A DNA stretch of 64,000 nucleotides from Vicinamibacteraceae bacterium (GTDB taxonomy: Bacteria > Planctomycetota > Phycisphaerae > Phycisphaerales > UBA5793): positions 1-64,000 of the forward strand of contig WYBR01000030.1 in NCBI GenBank assembly GCA_011525805.1. The letters run 5' to 3'. This document shows positions 1 to 6,095 of this stretch, piece by piece. Every line of letters starts with the position of its first letter. Position 1 is the stretch's first letter. A program made the translations under genes and the position numbers. Below the pieces are notes generated by a model, which saw only the letters and a list, made by a program, of their open reading frames with translations, was not told the DNA's origin and did no database searches.

Positions 1-192
1 CGGCGCGCAGCGCTGTCGCTCTGCGCGCCGCCCGTTGCAGACGGTGATGGTGGTGACTCCTGGCCGCTCCTCCAACTGAGGGGTGCATGCCCCGGCGCGG
101 GCCGCGACACGCGGCCCTTCAACGGCGAGGCGTGTGAGAGGCAAAACGCCGCGCGACGCACAGCGGAAGATGGAGCGCCCGGACAACGTCAT
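1..192 (-). CDS. possible unknown protein, cut by left window edge
   Basis: The frame is open from an ATG at 192 to the window edge, giving at least 64 residues. The start overlaps the stop of the upstream - strand frame in an ATGA arrangement (189-192), which is the main reason to take it seriously. The visible protein is rich in Arg and Ala and shows no motif I recognise. It could be a chance frame in high-GC DNA, so confidence is low. Confidence 0.25.
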   Translation of the reverse strand, partial: MTLSGRSIFRCASRGVLPLTRLAVEGPRVAARAGACTPQLEERPGVTTITVCNGRRAERQRCAP

Positions 193-467
193 GCGGCGCT
201 CTCCCGTCGAACCGCCGTCGCGCGCTTCGCGCGGCGCGAAGAAGAACAAGCCCCCGCACGCCCTTCGTTCTGGATCGTGGGGGGGGAAGCAAGGGGACGG
301 AGGTGTTGAGCGATCGACTCCATTTCGATCTGCGCAATTCGCTCGGACGCCAGCGCTTCAAGGCACCGCGAAGCCGTGCGATACCGACGCAGACGCTGAA
401 CCGCCACGATCCTCTGGATCAGGTGGGGGTCATGCGTGGTGACGCGTTTGGGGAGATCGCTGCTCAT
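189..467 (-). CDS. possible small unknown protein, divergent from the gene at 563
   Basis: This frame encodes 92 residues. Residues 12-60 look like two or three amphipathic helices with alternating Arg/Leu. The tail from about residue 70 is low-complexity and Arg/Ala-rich. The ATG lies inside the left arm of the palindrome at 466-490 and has no Shine-Dalgarno site, so a leaderless transcript or a spurious frame are both possible. It would form a divergent pair with the gene at 563 and a translationally coupled pair with the frame that begins at 192. No function can be assigned. Confidence 0.3.
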   Translation of the reverse strand: MSSDLPKRVTTHDPHLIQRIVAVQRLRRYRTASRCLEALASERIAQIEMESIAQHLRPLASPPTIQNEGRAGACSSSRRAKRATAVRRESAA

Positions 468-490
468 GTACGTCAGACTATGACGTACAT
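466..490. promoter_or_regulatory. perfect 10-bp inverted repeat, probable operator
   Basis: The arms ATGTACGTCA (466-475) and TGACGTACAT (481-490) are perfect reverse complements separated by 5 nt. The same core, TACGTCA/TGACGTA, recurs 19 nt downstream. The site lies between two divergent reading frames and covers the start of the - strand one. This is the usual position of a repressor-binding site. Which protein binds it is unknown. Confidence 0.5.
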
Positions 491-508
491 CGGAGGAGTC
501 AACTGGAC

Positions 509-526
509 TACGTCAAAAATGACGTA
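509..526. promoter_or_regulatory. second operator copy, 7-bp inverted repeat
   Basis: The arms TACGTCA (509-515) and TGACGTA (520-526) flank an AAAA spacer and repeat the core of the palindrome at 466-490. Arm spacing is 4 nt here against 5 nt there. Two copies 37 nt upstream of the start at 563 suggest cooperative or autoregulatory control of that gene. Confidence 0.45.
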
Positions 527-562
527 CATTTTCAACCCGCCTGTACGGCGGTACTGTGCCAC

Positions 563-979
563 ATGGCCAGGTCACGCCAGCGATTCAATCCGACCATCCC
601 CGATTGGCTCTTAGACCGCCTCACGAGCGAGAAGCAGGCGCTGGGCCCAGGGGACCGAACGCATGGTGGGGCGCAGCGAGTGGCGATGGCCGCGTTGCTG
701 CTCTATTTCACCCTCCCGGAGCCGGATCGGCGGAACCTTGCTCGGCTGATGTCGAACAGGGAGGAAGAGAGCGTCAGGCGAGACCTCAACGCCCACTGGA
801 TCGGCCGGGCGATGAAGGCCCTCAATGAACTAGGCGAAACCTCGGTTCCGACGCTTGAGGGGGCGGTTCAGGCTGTGCGGGCACGCCGACAGGAAGCAGG
901 ACGTTCGCGCACGCAGGGCACTGCGGCGGCGAGCCGTGAAGCGGCTGACCACAGGAGCAGACGCCGCCGAGGTGCCTGA
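563..979 (+). CDS. small unknown protein, possible DNA-binding regulator
   Basis: The protein has 138 residues. The first half (about 5-75) is predicted helical, with a short hydrophobic segment AMAALLLYF near residue 42. The C-terminal 35 residues are strongly basic and low-complexity, as in nucleic-acid-binding tails. The ATG at 563 follows the double palindrome at 466-526 but has no clear Shine-Dalgarno site. The downstream zinc-ribbon gene starts 139 nt later. I do not recognise the family. A role as the regulator that binds the palindromes is inference from position only. Confidence 0.45.
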   Translation: MARSRQRFNPTIPDWLLDRLTSEKQALGPGDRTHGGAQRVAMAALLLYFTLPEPDRRNLARLMSNREEESVRRDLNAHWIGRAMKALNELGETSVPTLEGAVQAVRARRQEAGRSRTQGTAAASREAADHRSRRRRGA

Positions 980-1118
980 GCCAGGGACGGTGCATAGTGT
1001 GGAGCGGCGTGACCGCCGCGACATTCCGGAACCCCCCGTCGATTGGGCCATGATCGTCGGTTTGCATGATAGTGAACATATCCGTACAACACCCTAACGT
1101 CAAGGGCGAGCAATCAAC

Positions 1119-1754
1119 GTGATTCGATGGGCGTGTCCATACTGCAAAGAGCCGATGGAAGCGCCGGAATCGCTCGCGGAGACGGTGATGAAATGCCCGA
1201 TCTGCGCCACTCCGTGCTGGGCGCCGGCTGCGCCCAACGAACCCCCGACTGACGAACCCACCCGATTCAGCGCTGATCATCGAGCGGCGAGCACGCAACG
1301 CCGCACGCCGCTGATCACGGTTCACGGCAACCGTCTGTGGATGCAGGTTGCCTCGGGGGTCTGTGTCGGACTCATCGGGTTTGTTTTCTTCATCGCCTAC
1401 GTCTTGCCGCGACTGCCGAGTCGATCGCCATCGATCCGCGCGCCGTCGAGCGTCGCGCCGCCGAGATTGGCGGACTGGTTCGAACTCGTGGACAAGGGCT
1501 ATCGCGTAACGAATCGCAGCCAAAACTACTGGTACGTCGCATGGAGAATCGACGTTGAAAACGTCTCAACGAGCGCAAGAATCATGGGGCGCATTCGGAT
1601 TCAACTCCTCGACGCGGAAGGATTTGAGATCGAATCCGACTACCAGTACAACTACCGCTTCGAGCCGGGGATGAACAGCCTGACGGGAACGACGATGGTG
1701 CCAGCGGCGAACGGCCCTCGGATTGCTCGCATCGAGGTCTTTACATCTGAGTGA
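1119..1754 (+). CDS. zinc-ribbon, single-pass membrane protein
   Basis: This 211-residue protein begins with a zinc ribbon (CPYC at residues 6-9 and CPIC at 26-29). A low-complexity linker follows, then one transmembrane helix at about residues 75-95, and an outer domain from about 115 onward that looks like a small beta-sandwich. The outer part contains a pattern of conserved aromatic residues around NYWYVAWRIDVENVS, as in FxLYD-type or DUF3426-type domains of bacterial surface proteins. Similar zinc-ribbon plus membrane proteins are common in planctomycetes. The substrate and role are unknown. The stop at 1754 is followed by a UUCG-capped hairpin. Confidence 0.8.
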   Translation: MIRWACPYCKEPMEAPESLAETVMKCPICATPCWAPAAPNEPPTDEPTRFSADHRAASTQRRTPLITVHGNRLWMQVASGVCVGLIGFVFFIAYVLPRLPSRSPSIRAPSSVAPPRLADWFELVDKGYRVTNRSQNYWYVAWRIDVENVSTSARIMGRIRIQLLDAEGFEIESDYQYNYRFEPGMNSLTGTTMVPAANGPRIARIEVFTSE

Positions 1755-1812
1755 CTTGACGGCCCCCTTCCGCGCGCCTACTGGATTGGGCATACGTCGG
1801 GCAACCGACCTC

Positions 1813-1828
1813 CGGCCCTTCGGGGCCG
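1813..1828 (+). terminator. short UUCG-capped hairpin after the zinc-ribbon gene
   Basis: The arms CGGCCC (1813-1818) and GGGCCG (1823-1828) pair perfectly around a TTCG tetraloop. It lies 58 nt after the stop at 1754. There is no T-tract, so terminator function is only plausible. Confidence 0.35.
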
Positions 1829-2002
1829 CTGACAAATCATCGCCGCGATGAAGCAAGCGCGGCCACCAGATCGGGAACGACTCAGCCTGGGAAACTGAGC
1901 CCGGTCGCAGGAACACCAAGGATGGTGCTCCGTGGCCCATTGCGCACTGAGGCGGACCCGGCTCGGCAGACTTCAACTCCCCGCGTACACGCACTCGAAC
2001 AT

Positions 2003-2024
2003 CCCACGCATGGCGATGCGTGGG
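2003..2024. repeat. REP-like hairpin, 9-bp stem
   Basis: The arms CCCACGCAT (2003-2011) and ATGCGTGGG (2016-2024) are perfect reverse complements around GGCG. The shape and the flanking GGGCGTTTCGG match the hairpins at 10677-10698 and 40693-40713, although the arm sequences differ. It contains the likely start codon of the lipoprotein gene. Confidence 0.55.
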
Positions 2025-3296
2025 CGTTTCGGGTGTTGCGCGCAACTCCCGCACGCCCTTCGTTTCGTCCGCACGGCGCTGCTCTGCGCCGCGCGCACCG
2101 CTCTCGTCATCGCCTACATCGCGCTGGCCTTCCTCGTCCTCGCCGCCTTCGGCGGCTGCGCCACCGCCAACGAAGCGGCCGAGACGTACCACGCGGAGAC
2201 CACGGCGAACCACGCCCTTCTGCTCCCCGCCGCCGGGGCGTACTACCAGGCCGATGAGAACCTCTCGCCCGAGGCACGGTTGGCGCGGCTCGATCTCGTC
2301 GCGGGGCAGCGCCGCCTCGATGCGATGGCGCAACCATCGCACGACTACGCGCTCGCGACGATCCGCCGCCACGAAGTGATCCTGCCCGAACTCGACGCCT
2401 ACCTGCGCGGCGATGAGTCGCTCAGCGCAGGCGCGCGCCTCGCCCGCATCGGACTCGTCCAGGAGCAGGCGCTCCTCGACGCCCAGTACGTCGCCGACTT
2501 CGCGCCCGAGTATGAACCGCTCATCCCCCCACCCACACCGCCAAGCCCAGGAGTCCTGCGTCATGCCCAAGCAATCGCCCAAGCCCCCCACACCGATCGA
2601 GCCCGACAGCCCGAAGCAACTCGTCCAGGACTACGTCGATTCGCTCCTCCAGGAGGGGGCGAACGAACTTGGCATCAAGGCGCCCGGCGACATCGCGCGG
2701 GTGCTGAGCCATCTCGACGCGATCGTGACGGACTTCGCCATGCGCGGCGAGTCGATCGACGAGGAAACGATGCGCTGGATCAAGCGCAGCGCCAAGACGG
2801 CGCTGGGCTCGGCGAAAGTGCGCAACCTCGGACGACTGAGCCGCGCGCAGGCCGGAGCGGTGAACGTGGCCTCCGGCGCGGCGAAACTCGCCCTGGCGGC
2901 GCTGCTCGCGCAGATCAGCCCGGGCGTGACGCTCAACCGCTTCACGCCGGCCGAATGAACCCGTCGAAAACCTCGGCGCTTTTGCGCCACACACCGCCCG
3001 CTGACGGGGGGCTGGCTTCGGCCAGCCCCCCTGAGGGCATTCCCATCGATACCCACCTCCAGATTGGGACTGGAAGTACCAGGGTGTGCAGCGCGGCTAA
3101 TGCCTCGGGATGCCGCGCGTTTACCAGCCAGGGGCAAGTGCTCAAGCCGAGGTGCGAAACCAGTCCCGGCGAGGGACCACAGGGTCCGTCGTCACGAACA
3201 TGGCCCGCGGATGAACTGGCAGTCCGCGGGCACTCCTTGTCAACCTTCGCGAGAGGCGACGGCGGGAGGGAACGACCGCCGTCGCCATTGCTTTGA
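2010..3296 (+). CDS. lipoprotein-like protein; frame lacks a stop where expected
   Basis: From the ATG at 2010 (another in frame at 1932), a hydrophobic segment ends in LAAFGGC, a good lipobox with Cys near residue 50. A mature region with two similar helical blocks follows, each containing LS.EARLARL.LV. or LSAGARLARIGLV and a nearby DAY or DAMA pattern. This supported part ends near 2560. The frame then runs on to 3296 entirely out of phase with the well-supported gene at 2563-2958, giving low-complexity Arg-rich sequence. I infer that the true stop was lost by a frameshift or sequence error near 2540-2600. Position at the start of the phage module suggests a spanin-like or superinfection lipoprotein, but that is a guess. 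Confidence 0.4.
   Translation: MAMRGRFGCCAQLPHALRFVRTALLCAARTALVIAYIALAFLVLAAFGGCATANEAAETYHAETTANHALLLPAAGAYYQADENLSPEARLARLDLVAGQRRLDAMAQPSHDYALATIRRHEVILPELDAYLRGDESLSAGARLARIGLVQEQALLDAQYVADFAPEYEPLIPPPTPPSPGVLRHAQAIAQAPHTDRARQPEATRPGLRRFAPPGGGERTWHQGARRHRAGAEPSRRDRDGLRHARRVDRRGNDALDQAQRQDGAGLGESAQPRTTEPRAGRSGERGLRRGETRPGGAARADQPGRDAQPLHAGRMNPSKTSALLRHTPPADGGLASASPPEGIPIDTHLQIGTGSTRVCSAANASGCRAFTSQGQVLKPRCETSPGEGPQGPSSRTWPADELAVRGHSLSTFARGDGGRERPPSPLL
2563..2958 (+). CDS. small unknown phage-module protein
   Basis: The ATG at 2563 gives 131 residues and ends at 2958. The N-terminus is Pro/Lys-rich. Residues 20-95 are charged amphipathic helices, and residues 105-125 form an Ala/Leu-rich hydrophobic helix that could insert in a membrane. 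I chose the ATG at 2563 because sequence upstream in this frame has no coding character. It sits between the lipoprotein frame and two membrane proteins, so a lysis or envelope role is possible. No family is recognised. Confidence 0.6.
   Translation: MPKQSPKPPTPIEPDSPKQLVQDYVDSLLQEGANELGIKAPGDIARVLSHLDAIVTDFAMRGESIDEETMRWIKRSAKTALGSAKVRNLGRLSRAQAGAVNVASGAAKLALAALLAQISPGVTLNRFTPAE
3006..3031 (+). terminator. strong 11-bp hairpin with UUCG loop
   Basis: GGGGGGCTGGC (3006-3016) pairs perfectly with GCCAGCCCCCC (3021-3031) around TTCG. It lies 48 nt after the stop at 2958. No T-tract follows, but the stem is very stable. Confidence 0.5.
3064..3187 (+). ncRNA. candidate structured RNA with a pseudoknot
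   Basis: In the 405-nt gap 2959-3363, GGGACTGG (3066-3073) pairs with CCAGTCCC (3160-3167) as a closing stem. Inside it, GCGCGGC (3091-3097) pairs with GCCGCGC (3112-3118). The loop of that hairpin carries CCTCGG (3103-3108), which can pair with CCGAGG (3147-3152) to form a pseudoknot. A short hairpin GGACC/GGTCC (3174-3187) follows. No coding frame fits the region. Pairings were found by eye without covariation support, and I cannot match the fold to a named class. Chance pairing in high-GC DNA is the main alternative. Confidence 0.3.
3203..3231 (+). other. 9-bp hairpin in the phage intergenic region
   Basis: GCCCGCGGA (3203-3211) and TCCGCGGGC (3223-3231) are perfect reverse complements around an 11-nt loop. 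It is the third of four strong stems in the gap 2959-3363. Confidence 0.4.
3255..3286 (+). terminator. 11-bp hairpin ending the structured gap
   Basis: GGCGACGGCGG (3255-3265) and CCGCCGTCGCC (3276-3286) pair perfectly around a 10-nt loop. A weakly T-rich ATTGCTTTG follows. It could end a transcript from the upstream genes or from the candidate RNA. Confidence 0.4.
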
Positions 3297-3304
3297 ACCG
3301 AGCG

Positions 3305-3345
3305 CCTCTGTGCGCCCTCCGTGTCCTCCGTGCCTCTGTGGTGAA
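3305..3345 (+). repeat. CTCTGTG-type dispersed repeat
   Basis: This stretch is built of CTCTGTG, CCTCCGTG and CTCTGTGGTGAA units. The same kind of sequence occurs at 9069-9182 as an inverted pair, at 26389-26430 in reverse, and in a diverged form near 46235-46265. Its reverse strand, when translated, gives the HHRGTEDTE-like peptide often over-annotated in bacterial genomes. I treat it as noncoding. Confidence 0.55.
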
Positions 3346-3363
3346 TGACTTTCGGAGATTGCA

Positions 3364-3693
3364 ATGGACTTCGACCATCTCCCCATCAAACTCGACATCG
3401 AACCCGGCGATCAGACGAGCGAAGGCAGCGCTGCTTCGCTCATGCAGTGGGTCGGCGGCGGAGGCCTCGGCGGCGTGCTCACCCTCGCCGTCGTCAAGCC
3501 GGAGATCCCCGCATCGATCATCATCACCGCGCTGATCTGCACGGCGGCGATGGCGGTGATTCCCACACTTCATTACATCGCGTCGCGCCGCGCCATCAAG
3601 TGCGATCGGCTGCGCGCGGAGGCGGAGATTCACAAGCAACAGATCGCGAGACAGGCCGCCGTAGCGGGAAGGGACACCGCGCGCACGACCTGA
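3364..3693 (+). CDS. small phage membrane protein, holin-like
   Basis: The 109-residue protein has a Gly-rich hydrophobic stretch at about residues 30-45 and a clearer transmembrane helix at about 50-75. A charged, possibly coiled-coil C-terminus follows (about 80-105). The size and layout fit a holin or other small phage membrane protein. The next gene is also a small membrane protein, which supports a lysis cassette, although no endolysin was seen. The ATG follows a purine-rich GGAGATTGCA site. Confidence 0.6.
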   Translation: MDFDHLPIKLDIEPGDQTSEGSAASLMQWVGGGGLGGVLTLAVVKPEIPASIIITALICTAAMAVIPTLHYIASRRAIKCDRLRAEAEIHKQQIARQAAVAGRDTARTT

Positions 3694-3771
3694 CCTATGG
3701 GTGGTTGGGACAGGGCCACGGACGGCCGTCCCGACCTTGTCTCACACAGCGAACGCAGGGAACGCGGAGCC

Positions 3772-4158
3772 ATGCAACTGATCCTCGCGACCATCCAAAC
3801 GAACGCCACTTCGAGCGATCCGAACTGGATCTTGTGGGTCATCGGCGTGATGCAGTTCCTCTGTGCCCTGGGCGTTTCGGTCACTGGGTGGTACGTCCAC
3901 GCGATCCGAGACCGGCTCCAGCGCGGCGACATGCAGTTCGATCGACTGAACGCGGAGCATGCGACGCTGGCCGTCGAGGCCGCGATGAAGAACGGCGAGA
4001 TGCAGAAGACGATGTACAAGGACTTCGTCACTCGCCAGGAGTTTGAGCGGCACACCACGCGCATGGCGCAGTTCGAGACCGAGACGCTCCGGACCATGTC
4101 GCGCGTCGAGACAAAACTCGACCTGCTGCTCAAGCGCGAGGAGGCGCCCCGTGGTTGA
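3772..4158 (+). CDS. small membrane protein with coiled-coil tail
   Basis: Starting at the ATG at 3772, the protein has 128 residues, with one transmembrane helix at about 20-45. A long amphipathic helix ending in a likely coiled coil (about 50-125) follows. An upstream in-frame start would add a low-complexity leader, so 3772 is preferred. The architecture resembles Rz-like or holin-associated phage proteins. The stop overlaps the next start by 8 nt, so the two are probably co-translated. Confidence 0.6.
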   Translation: MQLILATIQTNATSSDPNWILWVIGVMQFLCALGVSVTGWYVHAIRDRLQRGDMQFDRLNAEHATLAVEAAMKNGEMQKTMYKDFVTRQEFERHTTRMAQFETETLRTMSRVETKLDLLLKREEAPRG

Positions 4159-4462
4159 AGACGCCCTCATGCGCGAACGCACCCGCATCCTCCGCGGCCG
4201 CATCCTCGAGGCGCTGAGCATGTTCCGCTCCCGCGCCGTCGAGGCCGTGCAGGTCACGCAACTGGAAAGCCTGATGCGCGACCACCGCCGCGACGAGATC
4301 GAGACGCAGGTCGGGTACCTGCGTGAGAAGGGCTACGTCGAGGACGCGACGACGCGGCTGGATCACCGCCACCGCATCGGCGTCGAGGCGGTGCGCATCA
4401 CCGCGGGCGGCATCGACCTGGTCGAGGGAGTGGTCGCCGACGAAGCGATCGTGTTCGGATGA
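4151..4462 (+). CDS. small winged-helix-like phage protein
   Basis: A GTG at 4151 overlapping the previous stop gives 103 residues. An ATG at 4169 is the alternative. Residues 10-65 form helices ending in a short turn and a two-strand wing-like segment (about 55-90) containing YLREKGYV, a pattern seen in winged-helix domains. Proteins of this size and shape sit upstream of the small terminase in many Mu-like and related phages. DNA binding is inferred, not shown. Confidence 0.55.
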   Translation: MVEDALMRERTRILRGRILEALSMFRSRAVEAVQVTQLESLMRDHRRDEIETQVGYLREKGYVEDATTRLDHRHRIGVEAVRITAGGIDLVEGVVADEAIVFG

Positions 4463-4467
4463 ATCAG

Positions 4468-4486
4468 CCCCCGGCTCAGCCGGGGG
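4468..4486. repeat. REP-like hairpin, 8-bp stem
   Basis: CCCCCGGC (4468-4475) and GCCGGGGG (4479-4486) pair around TCA. It lies between the stop at 4462 and the likely start at 4504 and belongs to the intergenic hairpin family of the phage module. Confidence 0.5.
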
Positions 4487-4503
4487 ACACCGAGGACGCA
4501 GTG

Positions 4504-4890
4504 ATGAAGAAATTCTTCAACATGGAATCGCCGGTTCTGGTCGGCATCTTGGTGACGATCGGCATGGCCGCGATCATGGTCAGCGGCCAAGCGCAGATCA
4601 ACCGCACCATGCGCGCCGCGCAGCCCGCGCCGCAGACGCCTCCCCCGCCGCCGACGGAGCAGCAGGCGGCGGAGGCGCTGATCAAGAGCGCCATCGCCTG
4701 GACGGAGCGGATCGGGCCGGTGGGCCGCGACTGGAATCAGTCCCAGCGCCGCGCGGACCTGGGCGCGATTCTGTGCATCGTCGCCGAGCGGCTCAACGGC
4801 GATGCAATGTTTCATCCGCAGCGCGACTTCGCCTGCGAGGCGCTGGAGAGGTACTTCCCGGAGATCGAATGCTGGGCGTGTGAGAACTGA
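4504..4890 (+). CDS. membrane-anchored unknown phage protein
   Basis: The ATG at 4504 gives 128 residues. One transmembrane helix lies at about residues 8-27, then a Pro-rich linker (about 38-52) and a helical domain ending in several Cys and aromatic residues. An ATG at 4459 is in frame and overlaps the previous stop, but it would translate through the hairpin at 4468-4486, so 4504 is preferred. Family and role are unknown. Confidence 0.6.
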   Translation: MKKFFNMESPVLVGILVTIGMAAIMVSGQAQINRTMRAAQPAPQTPPPPPTEQQAAEALIKSAIAWTERIGPVGRDWNQSQRRADLGAILCIVAERLNGDAMFHPQRDFACEALERYFPEIECWACEN

Positions 4891-4933
4891 AGAGGGCGAG
4901 GCATCGAGGCATCAAGGGATCAAGGGATTGAGC

Positions 4934-5305
4934 ATGAGCGAGCACGAACACGAGATCCGGGACATCACGCTGCACCACGTGGGCGATCCGCGCGTTGATC
5001 GATTGATCGTCTGCTGCTACGAAGCGCCCAACCGAGAGTACGCAGTGATCGACCGTGAGAAGGACGAGACGGTCGAACTTCTTGACTTCCAGGAGGGGCC
5101 GGTCTGCGAAGCCGGCGTCAACGGCGTGACGATGGAGGCGCTCCTGGCGATCGTGGCCGATCGACTCCAGGCCTTCCAGCGCGGGCCGATGGCGTGCCGC
5201 GAGAACGCGCTCGCCCTGACGAAGATCGAAGAAGCGCTCCACTGGCTGCAAACCCGCACCCGCCGCCGCCTCGCCGCCGGCGTCGAAGGTCGCGGCAAAC
5301 CCTGA
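4934..5305 (+). CDS. Acb2/Tad1 hook-domain cyclic-nucleotide sponge
   Basis: This 123-residue protein carries the hook-domain signature: FQEGP (52-56), GVNGVT (61-66), EALLAIVADRLQAFQ (68-82), ACRENALALTKIEEALHWL (87-105), and RT near 108 running into GVEG (116-119). In established work, Acb2 and Tad1 proteins of phages bind the cyclic nucleotides made by CBASS and the gcADPR-type signals of Thoeris, blocking those defences. The N-terminal 50 residues are a small beta region also seen in longer members. It sits just upstream of the terminase genes, among small accessory genes. The ligand of this one is not predictable from sequence. I recognise the family with good confidence; the anti-defence role is inferred from the family. 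Confidence 0.85.
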   Translation: MSEHEHEIRDITLHHVGDPRVDRLIVCCYEAPNREYAVIDREKDETVELLDFQEGPVCEAGVNGVTMEALLAIVADRLQAFQRGPMACRENALALTKIEEALHWLQTRTRRRLAAGVEGRGKP

Positions 5306-5316
5306 GGCGATCGATG

Positions 5317-5344
5317 CCCCCGGTCATTGACCGAGGGCTATGTG
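5317..5344. repeat. REP-like hairpin followed by CTATGTG
   Basis: CCCCCGGTCA (5317-5326) pairs with TGACCGAGGG (5328-5337) with one mismatch. The 3' flank is CTATGTG (5338-5344). The same flank follows the hairpins at 10245 and 11342. It lies in the gap between the sponge gene and the small terminase. Confidence 0.6.
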
Positions 5345-5354
5345 ATGTGAACCC

Positions 5355-6095
5355 ATGACCGAAAGCGCCAACAGCACGATGCCCATCCCCGGCGAGATTC
5401 ATCTCGACCGCGACTCGCTCGTGCGCCTGGCGCTGGAGCGCATGGCGACGCAGACGCGGCGCGGCACGAAGAGCGCCATCGACGATCTCCCCGAAGGCGT
5501 CAAGCAGTCCATCGGGATCATGAAAGCCCAGGGCTGGAAGCACGCCGACATCCACGCCGAGACGATCGCGCAGATGGGACTCAAGCCCGGGGATGACGAA
5601 GCGCCGAACTACCACGCGCTCAACCGCTGGTTGGAACGCTTCGCCTTCGAGTTGAACCTGGTCCGCGCCTCCGAGCGCACGCGCCTCGCGGCGCAGATCG
5701 ACATCGCCAAGGCGACGGGCGATCTGCGCGAGGGCGCTGTCCTGGCGAACAAGATGATCCTCGCCCGTCTCATGGAGACGATCGCCGAGTGCCCCGACCT
5801 GCGCGACCTGAGCAACGGGCAACTCGGCAATCTCATCACGGCCCTGAGCGTCGCCACCAAGGCCGGCCTCGATGACCGCAAACTCGACAAGGCCGTCGAA
5901 CTCGCCGACGCCCGGATCGCCAACCTCACCACGCGCACGCAGGAACTCCAGGACAAGATCGACCGGCAGCGCAGTGCGATCGAGAGCGCGAAGGCGCAGA
6001 TGGAAGCGAAGGCGCAGGCGTCTGCGGACGGCAAGACCATCGACCTCCAGAGCGTCGCCGCCATGCTCGACCAGATCATGCGGGAGGCCGCGTAA
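5355..6095 (+). CDS. small terminase subunit (DUF3486 / Mu gp27-like)
   Basis: This 246-residue, mostly helical protein has an N-terminal segment with a helix-turn-helix-like pattern near KHADIHAETIAQ (about 62-73) and ends in a long coiled coil (about 180-230). DUF3486 proteins recognise phage DNA and hand it to the large terminase. The stop at 6095 overlaps the start of the large subunit in an ATG/TAATG arrangement, which supports the pairing. The ATG at 5355 follows the REP-like hairpin. Confidence 0.75.
   Translation: MTESANSTMPIPGEIHLDRDSLVRLALERMATQTRRGTKSAIDDLPEGVKQSIGIMKAQGWKHADIHAETIAQMGLKPGDDEAPNYHALNRWLERFAFELNLVRASERTRLAAQIDIAKATGDLREGAVLANKMILARLMETIAECPDLRDLSNGQLGNLITALSVATKAGLDDRKLDKAVELADARIANLTTRTQELQDKIDRQRSAIESAKAQMEAKAQASADGKTIDLQSVAAMLDQIMREAA

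Noticed and set aside
3066-3167. assignment of the candidate RNA to a named ribozyme or riboswitch class
   Set aside because: The topology is partly reminiscent of pistol and HDV-like pseudoknots, but the conserved cores could not be matched, so no class is claimed.
3305-3345. peptide HHRGTEDTE-like frame on the reverse strand
   Set aside because: It is the translation of a dispersed noncoding repeat rather than a gene.
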